64,000 nt of DNA. Source: Methanobacteriota archaeon. Its GTDB lineage: Archaea > Halobacteriota > Methanosarcinia > Methanotrichales > Methanotrichaceae. Position 1 is the stretch's first letter; each line of letters opens with the position of its first letter. The notes under the pieces were generated by a model. The model did not search any database. It was not told the origin of the DNA and saw only the letters and a program-made list of their open reading frames with translations. The translations under genes and the position numbers were made by a program. The DNA lies in assembly GCA_029553285.1 (NCBI GenBank), contig JAKPCO010000101.1, positions 1-64,000 on the forward strand. The letters are read 5' to 3'. Shown here piece by piece: positions 51,453 to 60,121 of this stretch.

Positions 51453-52990
51453 GATCATGCTGTGTTGGCATAGGCGGATGTGGCGGCAATCTGCTAATGG
51501 TCTTTCTCAGTTCCCTTGATGTGATAAAGCTCCTATCAAAACTGACAAATGCCGAGCATGTTGCATTCGGCGGAATCGAGGGAGTATGGCTGGAGGCAGA
51601 TGTCAACGCCGCTGTTAATAAGCAGAGATTTTTCAAGAAGAATGTGTACCCGGGATACGTAATACCACACGACTCCATAGAGGTCAACTCAAATACTCAC
51701 TCCCTCGTCAAGCGCAAGTACGGATACGATATCAAGAAGCAGGGGTTCTTCAGGGAGGCTCAGTACCTAAAGGCGATATTCGAGATATTCGATGAGGATG
51801 ATGAGGTCAGAGATGTTGCCAGAGAGGAGGTCGGAGAGGATAACCCCATACTCGAGAACGCCTGGGATGCCATAAAGGGATTCACAACCCTCAGCGGGGG
51901 CAGATGTGACAACATACTGTTCATAGTATCCCTCGGCGGAGGCACAGGAACGGGATTCATAAATCCGATCCTTCGCTACATAAGAGCCGGAGGGATCCAG
52001 GACTACCCCGTCTTCGTTCTTGGCGTTCTCACAGAGCAGGGGGATGAGGCAGACAGGGAGCAGCAGTCGAAGGAGGCGCGGAGAGATCTCGGAGCGACGA
52101 TATCCATGTATGATCTCCTCACCAAAAGCGCAAAAGAGGGTGTGGACGCTCTGATCCTTGTGGATAATCAGATCCTCGTTGAGAGGTTCAAGCAGGACTA
52201 CACAAGTATAAACAATTATATATTTCAGGTCATGAAGCCCTTCCTGGCAGACCGCGCGTTTCCACAGGAGGACCCGCCGTCTCTGGCCCTGGCGCAGAAC
52301 TTCACAGAGGGTCTGAACAGGCCGCCTGTTATGGTTCCATGCTATGCATCGTTGAACAGCAAGAAATCCGTTGAAGAGGAGCTGGTCTCAAAAGCCCTCA
52401 CGGGAAGCGTGCAAAGGGATGGATGCGGCCCGCTGTTCCCATGCGATCCGGCAATGGCAGACAGAGCGTTCGTCTTCTCGAGAGGTTATCTCTCCGCTGA
52501 GAAACTGGAATCGTCTGTAAAGAGCATCACCGGACTCGATACGAACCATATATTCACATGGAGGAAGCTCGGAGAAAACAGGGGGAGCGAGGTTCTGATA
52601 CTGCTTAGGAACCCATATGGATCAGGCTGTGAGGGGCCATTCGAAAAAAGGATGTACAGGGTGATATCATTCGCCCTGAAGTACATAGAGGAGAACCGGC
52701 GCGAGCTTCTTCACATTGAGCAAAGCGATGATCAGAGCCTGACATCTCTGACGACAGAGGCCCTGAGCAGGTACTTCGATCGTCTGGTCAAAGAGCTGGA
52801 GGCAGCGAAGTCACGCCTCAGGAGGGGGGAGAAGCCGTTCTTCATAAATGAGTTGAGGATATTCGAGAAATCGACGAACAACATGAATCAGCAGGATAAC
52901 AATATTCAGAACAACCTCGACCTCTCAGAGGAGACGATCAGAAGAATCGTGCGGGATGAGCTCAGGAAGCTGCTTCCAGCAGCAGCATGA
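51449..52990 (+). CDS. Divergent FtsZ/tubulin-family GTPase
   Basis: 513 aa. The N-terminus has GIGGCGGN (G1 loop, residues 7-14) and SLGGGTGTG (tubulin signature, 163-169), so it belongs to the FtsZ/tubulin superfamily. The T7 loop, which in FtsZ reads NxDFAD and supplies the catalytic Asp, aligns with INNYIFQ at about 254-260 and lacks both acids. A 150-residue insertion separates G1 and the GGGTGTG loop, longer than in FtsZ. The C-terminus has an Asn/Gln-rich linker and a short amphipathic helix. Divergent FtsZ-like families (FtsZl1, FtsZl2) with proposed membrane-remodelling roles are known; whether this belongs to one needs a search. Last gene of the operon. Confidence 0.85.
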   Translation: MRSCCVGIGGCGGNLLMVFLSSLDVIKLLSKLTNAEHVAFGGIEGVWLEADVNAAVNKQRFFKKNVYPGYVIPHDSIEVNSNTHSLVKRKYGYDIKKQGFFREAQYLKAIFEIFDEDDEVRDVAREEVGEDNPILENAWDAIKGFTTLSGGRCDNILFIVSLGGGTGTGFINPILRYIRAGGIQDYPVFVLGVLTEQGDEADREQQSKEARRDLGATISMYDLLTKSAKEGVDALILVDNQILVERFKQDYTSINNYIFQVMKPFLADRAFPQEDPPSLALAQNFTEGLNRPPVMVPCYASLNSKKSVEEELVSKALTGSVQRDGCGPLFPCDPAMADRAFVFSRGYLSAEKLESSVKSITGLDTNHIFTWRKLGENRGSEVLILLRNPYGSGCEGPFEKRMYRVISFALKYIEENRRELLHIEQSDDQSLTSLTTEALSRYFDRLVKELEAAKSRLRRGEKPFFINELRIFEKSTNNMNQQDNNIQNNLDLSEETIRRIVRDELRKLLPAAA

Positions 52991-53113
52991 CGCCCTCTTT
53001 CTCCTTCTGATTGAGGGCAGGCGGCCGCAGCTCTCGTATCAGATCCACCGGAAAACTAAATATATAGTTACAATATATCTCAGAAGTAATTCACATCATC
53101 CGTGGTGGCTGAG

Positions 53114-54001
53114 ATGATACGAACTGCAGCCCTGGGGTTCATGCTCATACTGATGCTCTCTGTGATGGAGTCTGCGTGTGGACTGCCTGTTACAGGTGGC
53201 AATGGAGAGCTCTGCTGCATAGTCTTCGACATGTTCAAGGGGCCCCTCTATCAGGGAGGCTCTTACGATGCGGACAGGATGGTTCTATACCTTGATGCAG
53301 GCCTGAGATGGAGCAATGGAAGCTGCGCGGAGCTTCCCAGAGTCAGATATGTTCTGATCGACGGAAACGAGAGGAGCTACACCAGAGATCCAGCATCGAG
53401 CAGGCCCGTCTCTCCAGGAAGGGAGCTTCTCGCATTCGTGGTTCCCAGAGAGGCGATCCCGAAGAGCCTCGTGGTGGACTCCGGAATCGGGGAGGTTTTC
53501 AAGGTGGATTTCGGAGAGCCGCTGAACTACACAGACAAGAACGTCACCATCACATATTACGGCATCCTGGGGTCTAGGCTTGATTACAGCCGGAAGGTGC
53601 TCGATATAGATGTCTCTGTCAGGAACAACTCAACATCTCCACTGAAAGTATCCCCTGAGAACTATACCCTCGTCGACCAGTGGGGTTGGGGCTACAGGGC
53701 GACTGGGGGGTTCGAGCCCAGAACGCTGAACGTCAACGAGAGCATCCGGGGGGTGGTGCGGTTCAGTTACCTGGCGCCATCCAGCATCCCATCAATGCTG
53801 CTCTACAACCTCTCTTACGGGGATGGAATAATAGTGATAAGCGAGGGGATGTGTGAGAACACCACAGAGGCCGCCCCAGAGCAGGAATCATCCGGAGAGT
53901 GCAACAGGTGTGCTGTTAATGAGAACAGCGTCAAGGGACGGGTCGCAGCAGCAAAGGAACGCCTCGCCAGAATACGTGCCTCGCATGATACCGAATCCTA
54001 G
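53114..54001 (+). CDS. Secreted protein with DUF4352-like domain
   Basis: About 295 aa. Signal peptide (residues 1-25), then a Cys-containing domain, and a beta-sandwich at about 140-230. That domain matches the DUF4352 pattern: ITYYGILGS, LDIDVSVRNNSTSPLKV and NYTLVDQWGWGYRA. The tail holds a Cys-x-x-Cys pair (CNRC) and a basic helix. ATG 53114 sits behind GGTGG; GTG 53102 is also in frame. A TATA-like AAATATATAG near 53057 overlaps an imperfect AACTA/TAGTT palindrome. It follows the FtsZ-like operon on the same strand but has its own promoter. 54002-54295 downstream holds no gene I can see. Confidence 0.75.
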   Translation: MIRTAALGFMLILMLSVMESACGLPVTGGNGELCCIVFDMFKGPLYQGGSYDADRMVLYLDAGLRWSNGSCAELPRVRYVLIDGNERSYTRDPASSRPVSPGRELLAFVVPREAIPKSLVVDSGIGEVFKVDFGEPLNYTDKNVTITYYGILGSRLDYSRKVLDIDVSVRNNSTSPLKVSPENYTLVDQWGWGYRATGGFEPRTLNVNESIRGVVRFSYLAPSSIPSMLLYNLSYGDGIIVISEGMCENTTEAAPEQESSGECNRCAVNENSVKGRVAAAKERLARIRASHDTES

Positions 54002-54295
54002 GGCGCTCCTCGGTAGCTGCATGACACGGCCCGATCATGCGCCCATGATGATCAGGTACCGGCTTTCATGAAACTGCTGAAAGGACAGCATGCGTCATCG
54101 GTTAAGATCGACATGTGTAGAATTGAACTTAATAGTCTTATCTCGCCTCAGTACTGCTATCACGTATCAAGTCCACAGGGCGGTCGATTTGAATCAAACT
54201 CTCCACTATGGTGCGATCTCAATTTGTCAAATTTCATGGCCAATATATTTGCAGAAAATCTTTAACCGATGACCAATGGAAAGGACAGGGGCGTT

Positions 54296-55195
54296 TCAGG
54301 AGCCCTTCCCGCCCTTCTCGAACTCCTGCTGTATGTCGCACCCCAGCCTGCCGATCGCATCAGACCTGCACTGCCTGCAGTGGCGCATCTGCTTTATTAT
54401 CTTGTTCAACTCATCCTGTATCGCTCTCTTCTCCTCCGGAGTTGGAGGCTTTATGTGCGCGAACTTGTACTGAGGTATGAGCGGCATCACGTTGTGAATG
54501 AAGACTCCCATCGACTTTATCTTCCTCGCGATATCAAAGACGTGCCTGTCGTTTATTCCAGGGATCAGAACGGTGTTCACCTTCACGATCTTCTTCCGCC
54601 GCACAGCCTCCTCGATCCCCCTGAGCTGGTTCTCGAGCAGGATCTGTGCAGCCTCCAGCCCCTCATACCTCTTTCCCTTATAGATGACATAATCGTATAT
54701 CTGCTCGCCTATGGCTGGATCGACAGCATTGAGCGTCACGGTGATGTTGGTCACCCCGATACGGTCGAGATCCTCGATCCTGTCCGGGAGAAGCAGACCG
54801 TTCGTGCTTATGCAGAGTATGAGGTGCGGATACTTCTCCCCGACGAGCCTGAGCGTCTCGAACGTCTCCTCGTTTGCGAGAGGCTCCCCAGGTCCAGCAA
54901 CAGCCACGACCTTGATGTAATGGTGCTTCGAGAGAACCTCATCGACACGCTCAAGCGCTTCCTGCGGGGTCAGAACCCTGCTCGTCACCCCTGGCCTCGA
55001 CTCATTAACGCAATCAAAATCTCTTATGCAGTACCTGCACTGTATGTTGCACTTCGGAGCAACAGGGAGATGCATCCTGCCGAAGGCGTGACATGCCTTC
55101 TCGCTGAAGCACGGATGCTCCTGGATCCTCCTGAGCTGTTCCGGATCATAGGGGACCTCCCTGTCAGCCACGACGGCCGTCGGGTATTGTTCCAT
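54296..55195 (-). CDS. nifB: NifB, FeMo-cofactor biosynthesis radical SAM protein
   Basis: 299 aa. It makes the NifB-co 8Fe-9S-C precursor of the nitrogenase cofactor. HPCFSEKACHAFGRMHLPVAPKCNIQCRYC (split here only by its cysteines) and DCVNESRPGVTSRVLTP are unmistakable: radical SAM cysteines at 49, 53 and 56, with K-cluster cysteines at 29, 62 and in the C-terminal CRQCRSDAIGRLG. The NifX-like domain present in some bacterial NifB is absent, as usual in methanogens. No other nif gene is in the window. Confidence 0.95.
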   Translation of the reverse strand: MEQYPTAVVADREVPYDPEQLRRIQEHPCFSEKACHAFGRMHLPVAPKCNIQCRYCIRDFDCVNESRPGVTSRVLTPQEALERVDEVLSKHHYIKVVAVAGPGEPLANEETFETLRLVGEKYPHLILCISTNGLLLPDRIEDLDRIGVTNITVTLNAVDPAIGEQIYDYVIYKGKRYEGLEAAQILLENQLRGIEEAVRRKKIVKVNTVLIPGINDRHVFDIARKIKSMGVFIHNVMPLIPQYKFAHIKPPTPEEKRAIQDELNKIIKQMRHCRQCRSDAIGRLGCDIQQEFEKGGKGS

Positions 55196-55370
55196 CTGGA
55201 TTCACCTGTACTTCCTTCGCATGCTTCGGCTAAAAGCCTATCCTTGGGTCGTCTGGATGCAAATACTTCAACGTCCCCCGCGACGGGTGAGCCGATTTCA
55301 CCATACGCACTCTACCCCTGAGAGAACGCCTGGCATCTCCTAATATACATGTAGCGAGCATGATATATTC

Positions 55371-56108
55371 ATGCGTGCTGCCTGCGTACAGCTCTCTGTG
55401 AGAGAGTGTGATGCATGCGATAACAATCGGCGAGCTCTTCAGTTATCTGCGGATGCGGCTGACAGTGGCGCGGACATCATAGTCCTCCCCGAGCTCTTCC
55501 TCACAGGTTTCTGCTATGATCTCGAGCCGGAGAGATACCCATATCCATCGCTGATATCATTCAGAGCTCTCTCCCTTGATTCAGGCGCGATCCTTGCTGG
55601 CTCCATCATGGCATCATCTGAGAGGGGGGTGCTCAACATGGGATTCTGCATGGCCGGGGCTGAGATGGGGTTTTACTGCAAGACACATCCATTTGGTGAT
55701 GAAAAGAGGCATTTCGTTCCAGGAGAGAGGATCTCCCCTGTGAGGATCGCGGATCTCTCGATCGGGCTCGAGATCTGCTACGACATCAGGTTTCCTGAGG
55801 TCGCCCGGAAGCTCTGCGCATCTGGTGCCGATATCCTCATCACAGTCGCTCAGTTTCCTGCTGAGAGGATACACCACTGGAGGGCTCTTGTGATAGCACG
55901 AGCGATAGAGAACCAGATACATCATATTGCATGTAACGCCTCCGGATCAGCCGGTGGATCGAGCATGATTGTTGGGCCTGCGGGTGAGGTGCTCGCAGAG
56001 GCAGGCGGCGAGGAGTGCGTCGTAATCGCCGACCTCGACCTGGACGAGAGGGATCAGGTAAGGAGATCCGTCACATGCTGGGAGGACAGAAGGCCAGAGC
56101 TCTACTGA
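55371..56108 (+). CDS. Carbon-nitrogen hydrolase (nitrilase superfamily)
   Basis: 245 aa. The Glu-Lys-Cys triad is clear: LPELFLTGF (Glu), CKTHPFGDEKRHF (Lys in CKTH) and LEICYDIRFPE (Cys). The family hydrolyses omega-amides, carbamoyl groups or nitriles; sequence features resemble the omega-amidase/N-carbamoyl amidase branch, not decided. It is divergent from nifB and is followed by priS at a spacing of 18 bases on the same strand. Confidence 0.9.
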   Translation: MRAACVQLSVRECDACDNNRRALQLSADAADSGADIIVLPELFLTGFCYDLEPERYPYPSLISFRALSLDSGAILAGSIMASSERGVLNMGFCMAGAEMGFYCKTHPFGDEKRHFVPGERISPVRIADLSIGLEICYDIRFPEVARKLCASGADILITVAQFPAERIHHWRALVIARAIENQIHHIACNASGSAGGSSMIVGPAGEVLAEAGGEECVVIADLDLDERDQVRRSVTCWEDRRPELY

Positions 56109-56126
56109 CAGAGCTGGGGTGGTGAT

Positions 56127-57326
56127 GTGGAGAGCAGGACCGCGAGCTACCTCCGAGCCAGGTTCAGGGAGTACTATCTCACGGCGTCGATGGATGCCCC
56201 ACCTGGAATTGAGTCCAGGGAATGGGGGTTCATATTCTACGACGCCCCTGGCATGAGGAGGCACAGGTCTTTCAGCAGCAGGAAGGAGCTGGTCGATTAC
56301 ATCAGGAACACTGTGCCGGCGCATGTCTATCACTCCGCTGCATACTACCTCAAGCCGGATGCCCCCACGATGAAGGAGAAGATCTGGAGGGGAGCGGATC
56401 TGATCTTCGATCTGGACGCCGACCACCTCTCAGAGTACAGGGATTCTGGAAGAAGGGATTACGGGGAGATGCTGGAGCGCGTTAAAAGAGAGACCATGAA
56501 GCTCCTGGAGTTCCTGCTCAACGATTTCGGTTTTGATGAAGAGAGAATAAGCGTCGTCTTCTCTGGAGGCAGGGGCTACCACATACATGTCCGCGATCCT
56601 TCAATCATGAAGCTCAGGAGCGATGCCAGGCGCGAGATCGTGGATTACCTCACGGGAAGAGGGCTGGATCCGGAGAGGTTCATACACAAGATCGATGTCG
56701 ATGGGGATGCTGGTGTTGAGAGGGCGAGATCCCTGCGGGGGCCTGCATCTGGCGCAGCTGGCTGGGGCGGAAGGATCAACAAAGCGATCGAGTCCATGGT
56801 AATGCACCTGAGAGAGCTCGATGATGAAGAGGCGCTGAGCTTGTTGAAAAACGTGAAGGGGATAGGCTCTCAGAAGGCCAGGCTCTTTCTGTCACAGATC
56901 AGAGAGGAGAATGCGATAAAGAGCATCCGCGCCGGAAACCTGGACTTCTTCAAGTACGCCTCCGGCATATGGAAGCTGATAATCCCGTACATAATGGAGG
57001 AGTCTGTCCGCGCTCTGAGCGGCGAGACTGATGAGCCTGTGACCGCGGATGTGCATCGCCTCATACGCTTCCCGGAGAGCCTGCATGGCGGCACTGGCCT
57101 CAGGGTCACGAAGCTGAGCATCGATTCGCTCCGCGCATTTGATCCGCTGAGGGATGCGGTCGTCTTCGGCGAGGATCCTGTTTCTGTGGAGATCCTCCGT
57201 CCGACGAGCATCGAACTGGTGGGGGAACGCTTTGATCTGAACGAGGGCAGGGCGGAGCTGCCGGCATACGCTGCCATATTCCTGATGGCAAGGGGCTTCG
57301 CTGAGATGGGTGCTGCTCCCCGCTGA
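56127..57326 (+). CDS. priS: DNA primase small subunit
   Basis: 399 aa catalytic subunit of the archaeal/eukaryotic primase. The catalytic acids are in FDLDADHL (Asp95, Asp97), with the nucleotide site SGGRGYHIHVRDP near 160. GTG 56127 follows a GGGGTGGTGAT site. It is the first gene of a replication/translation cluster, followed by the GINS subunit. The large subunit is not in the window. Confidence 0.95.
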   Translation: MESRTASYLRARFREYYLTASMDAPPGIESREWGFIFYDAPGMRRHRSFSSRKELVDYIRNTVPAHVYHSAAYYLKPDAPTMKEKIWRGADLIFDLDADHLSEYRDSGRRDYGEMLERVKRETMKLLEFLLNDFGFDEERISVVFSGGRGYHIHVRDPSIMKLRSDARREIVDYLTGRGLDPERFIHKIDVDGDAGVERARSLRGPASGAAGWGGRINKAIESMVMHLRELDDEEALSLLKNVKGIGSQKARLFLSQIREENAIKSIRAGNLDFFKYASGIWKLIIPYIMEESVRALSGETDEPVTADVHRLIRFPESLHGGTGLRVTKLSIDSLRAFDPLRDAVVFGEDPVSVEILRPTSIELVGERFDLNEGRAELPAYAAIFLMARGFAEMGAAPR

Positions 57327-57369
57327 GATAAAGATTAAGTCCCTGCTGGGAGAACTATGGCGGGGTATC

Positions 57370-57966
57370 ATGGAGCTTGACCTGGCAAACGTTCTTAGAG
57401 GAGAGAGACGGTCAGCAGAGCTCCAGCATCTCGAGGGCGATTTCTACAGGCTTGCGGGGAAGCACATAGCATCTCTCGAGAGGGATCTGGAAAAGCTCGA
57501 GGACCACTTCAGCGTGGAGGCTCAGATAATAGAGGATGAGCTGAAGTCCAGCAGAAAGAGCATCAGCAAGCTCATGGATCTCAGGATAAAGAAGATAGCC
57601 AAGAAGGCGATGATGCAGGCAAGCTCCTCGACGCCTGCAAAGCCCCCGGACGGCATGACCGAGGAAGAGGTTGTTCTATACCAAACCATACTGGAGGCGC
57701 TGACCAGATGCAGGGAGAACATACTCTCTCATCTCTCCCGTCCCAGCACCGAAAGACCTTTAACGGGCAAAAAAGATATAGCCAAGGAATACATCGCTGT
57801 GAGGTTGCTGGAGACAGTCCCGATGTTTGTAGGGGTCGACGGGAAGCGGTATGCTCTGAGGAAAGATGATGTTGTTATGCTCCCGAAGATCCATGCGAGG
57901 AATCTGTGTAGCAAAAACATAGCTGTGGAAGTGAGGATGAATCATGAAGATGCCAAAGGAGATTGA
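57370..57966 (+). CDS. GINS complex subunit (Gins51 type)
   Basis: 198 aa from ATG 57370. The helical A domain comes first ([17 protein letters not shown], then a coiled region), and a small beta B domain at the C-terminus ([20 protein letters not shown]). This A-B order is that of archaeal Gins51. GINS joins Cdc45/GAN and MCM as replicative helicase. Adjacent priS is typical. A longer GTG start at 57310 overlaps priS but has no support. It overlaps the L44e gene by 23 bases. Confidence 0.88.
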   Translation: MELDLANVLRGERRSAELQHLEGDFYRLAGKHIASLERDLEKLEDHFSVEAQIIEDELKSSRKSISKLMDLRIKKIAKKAMMQASSSTPAKPPDGMTEEEVVLYQTILEALTRCRENILSHLSRPSTERPLTGKKDIAKEYIAVRLLETVPMFVGVDGKRYALRKDDVVMLPKIHARNLCSKNIAVEVRMNHEDAKGD

Positions 57967-58225
57967 GGCTCACTGTCCTTTCTGCAACAAGCACACAACC
58001 CATACGGTGGAGAGGGTCAGAAGGGGACAGGCGCGCTCCATGACGCGCATCGTGAGACAGAAGGCCAGGGCAAACGGTACGGGCAACCAGGGCAAGTTCT
58101 CAAAGGTACCGGGCGGCGACAAGCCGACGAAGAGGGTCAACCTCAGATACAGGTGCAGCCTGTGCAAGAAGGCTCATAACAGAAAGGGAATACGCCTCGG
58201 AAGATTCGAGCTTGTGGAGGGATGA
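57944..58225 (+). CDS. rpl44e: Ribosomal protein L44e
   Basis: 93 aa. Large-subunit protein with a zinc ribbon: CPFC near residue 11 and CSLC near 72, between which lies the basic [18 protein letters not shown] loop. ATG 57944 or 57950 are both possible, the former with GAGG seven bases upstream. It overlaps rps27e by four bases (ATGA). Confidence 0.96.
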   Translation: MKMPKEIEAHCPFCNKHTTHTVERVRRGQARSMTRIVRQKARANGTGNQGKFSKVPGGDKPTKRVNLRYRCSLCKKAHNRKGIRLGRFELVEG

Positions 58226-58392
58226 GTCTGTCGAAGTTTCTCAGGGTCAAGTGCAATGATTGCGAGAATGTGCAGGTGATATTCAGCAGGGCGGCCACTG
58301 TGGTGAAGTGCCTCGTCTGCGGCAGGACGCTTGCTGAGCCGAGAGGCGGCAAGGCTGACATCAAGACAGAGGTTCTCGAGGTACTAGAGTGA
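58222..58392 (+). CDS. rps27e: Ribosomal protein S27e
   Basis: 56 aa, easily missed because of its size. [14 protein letters not shown] start and [12 protein letters not shown] give two CxxC pairs forming the S27e zinc ribbon. ATG 58222 overlaps the L44e stop as ATGA, so translation is coupled. It precedes aIF2-alpha by five bases, the standard archaeal order. Confidence 0.95.
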   Translation: MSLSKFLRVKCNDCENVQVIFSRAATVVKCLVCGRTLAEPRGGKADIKTEVLEVLE

Positions 58393-58397
58393 TCTGA

Positions 58398-59171
58398 ATG
58401 CAACGCGAAGGTTGGCCGGTGCCTGGGGATCTGGTTGTATGCACAGTCGATCAGGTCCTGGATTTTGGTGCGTTCGTCACACTGGATGAGTATGCGGACA
58501 AGAAGGGTTTCATTCACATCTCAGAGGTGGCGAGCGGCTGGATCAAGTACATCCGCGACCACGTCCGCGAGGGACAGAAGATCGTCTGCAAGGTTCTGAA
58601 TGTCGATAAATCGAAGCACCACATCGATCTCTCCCTGAAGGACGTCAACGAGCACCAGCGGAGGGAGAAGATCCAGGCGTGGAAGGCCGACCTGAAGGCC
58701 TGGAAGTGGCTTCAGATGGCCTATGAGGGGCGAGAGGAGGATCTGAAGCGCGTCAAGGATACACTGATGAAAAACTACAGCGGCCTTTATGGAGCGCTGG
58801 AGGAGGCTGCGATAAGCGGCGAGGAGAGCCTCTCCGACAGTGGGCTCACAGAGGAGGACATAAAGATAATCTCCCGCCTGGCAAAGGAGAATGTCAAGAT
58901 ACCGACGGTCGAGATCTCTGGCTATGTGGATCTGAGATCCTTCGCGCCAGATGGTGTTGAGGTCATCAAAAAGGCTCTGAAGCAGGCCAAGCGGATACGT
59001 GACAAGGATGCGACACTCGAGATAAAGTACGTCGGCGCGCCAAGGTACAGGATAAAGGTGATCGCCCCCGATTACAAGCATGCTGAGGCTGCCCTGAAAA
59101 AGTCGGCACAGGCTGCGATAAAGTACATCGAGCAGCACGGTGGAGAGGGCGCATTCGTGAGAGAGGCCTAG
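58398..59171 (+). CDS. eif2a: Translation initiation factor aIF2 alpha
   Basis: 257 aa. It is one of three subunits that bring initiator tRNA to the ribosome. N-terminal S1 RNA-binding domain (LVVCTVDQVLDFGAFVTLDEY, GFIHISEVASGWIKYIRDHV), a helical middle (about 90-170) and the C-terminal alpha-beta domain (LEIKYVGAPRYRI). It belongs to the S27e-aIF2a-nop10 run. Confidence 0.97.
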   Translation: MQREGWPVPGDLVVCTVDQVLDFGAFVTLDEYADKKGFIHISEVASGWIKYIRDHVREGQKIVCKVLNVDKSKHHIDLSLKDVNEHQRREKIQAWKADLKAWKWLQMAYEGREEDLKRVKDTLMKNYSGLYGALEEAAISGEESLSDSGLTEEDIKIISRLAKENVKIPTVEISGYVDLRSFAPDGVEVIKKALKQAKRIRDKDATLEIKYVGAPRYRIKVIAPDYKHAEAALKKSAQAAIKYIEQHGGEGAFVREA

Positions 59172-59173
59172 CA

Positions 59174-59356
59174 TTGGTAAGATCCAAGATACTGAGATGT
59201 GAGCGGTGCAGGATCTACACGCTGAAGGAGACCTGCCCGAGATGTGGATCCCGCACAAGCGGCACGAAGCCGGCCAGGTTCTCCCCCGAGGATCGGTATG
59301 GCAGGTACCGGCGTGCTCTGTTCTCTGAAAGCGGGCGGGAAGAGGGAAAGTCATGA
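59174..59356 (+). CDS. nop10: rRNA pseudouridylation protein Nop10
   Basis: 60 aa. Component of H/ACA RNPs that guide pseudouridylation. The N-terminal zinc site has CERC and CPRCG, followed by the PARFSPEDRYGRYRR linear segment, all typical. The start is TTG 59174 with GAGAGG upstream. It overlaps the PAC2 gene by four bases. Confidence 0.95.
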   Translation: MVRSKILRCERCRIYTLKETCPRCGSRTSGTKPARFSPEDRYGRYRRALFSESGREEGKS

Positions 59357-60120
59357 AAAAGACGCTTGTTCGAAGGCTCAAGGAGGTATCTCTCGAGAGC
59401 CCCATTCTGGTTGAGGGCCTGCCCGGGGTTGGGCATGTCGGAAAGCTCGTCGCTGAGCATCTCATAGAAGAGCTCAAAGCAGAGAAGATCATCGAGATAT
59501 ACTCGCCGCACTTCCCCCCGCAGGTACTGGTACAGGCAGATGGCACTGTCAGGCAGGTCAGGAATGAGATCTACGCATACAGGGGAAAGGATGGAGAGCC
59601 GGATCTGCTGATCCTGGTGGGCGATTACCAGAGCGCCACGAATGAAGGGCACTACGAGCTCACAGGCATATTTCTTGATATTGCAGAGGAGTTCGGCGTC
59701 CGGAGGATTTATACCCTTGGAGGCTACGGAACGGGCCAGTTCGTGGAGCCGCAGGTGATCGGCGCAACGAACAGGCCAGAGCTCGTTGAGGAGATGAAGG
59801 GGCTGGGGGTGGTCTTCCACGAGAACGAGCCCGGAGGAGGGATCATCGGGGTCAGCGGCCTCCTGGTGGGGCTTGGCGGCCTGAGGGGCATCGATGCTGT
59901 GTGCCTCATGGGCACTACAAGCGGGTATCTGGTCGACCCGAAGTCTGCGCATGCTGTTCTCAAGGTCCTCTGCAAGGCGCTCGGGATCGAGGTCAGGACA
60001 CAGGCTCTTGAGGAGAGAGCGGGCGAGATGGAGCGGATAGTGAGCAAGCTCCAGGAGATGGAGAGGGCACAGGTACCTTACGAGAGCGGGGGCGAGGAGG
60101 ATCTCAGGTACATCGGATGA
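59353..60120 (+). CDS. Proteasome assembly chaperone family (PAC2/PbaB)
   Basis: 255 aa. PAC2-family ATP-grasp-like proteins help assemble the 20S proteasome or bind it. VEGLPGVGHVGKLVAEHLI, an GDYQSATNEGHYEL segment and GGYGTGQFVE are family features. The C-terminus ends LRYIG, with a Tyr third from last, not a regular HbYX. It sits between nop10 and pmbA, the common archaeal location. Confidence 0.9.
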   Translation: MKKTLVRRLKEVSLESPILVEGLPGVGHVGKLVAEHLIEELKAEKIIEIYSPHFPPQVLVQADGTVRQVRNEIYAYRGKDGEPDLLILVGDYQSATNEGHYELTGIFLDIAEEFGVRRIYTLGGYGTGQFVEPQVIGATNRPELVEEMKGLGVVFHENEPGGGIIGVSGLLVGLGGLRGIDAVCLMGTTSGYLVDPKSAHAVLKVLCKALGIEVRTQALEERAGEMERIVSKLQEMERAQVPYESGGEEDLRYIG

Positions 60121-60121
60121 T

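Noticed and set aside
54044-54078. C-box-like ATGATGA and D-box-like CTGA
   Set aside because: Only one pair, no C'/D' boxes and no guide I could match.
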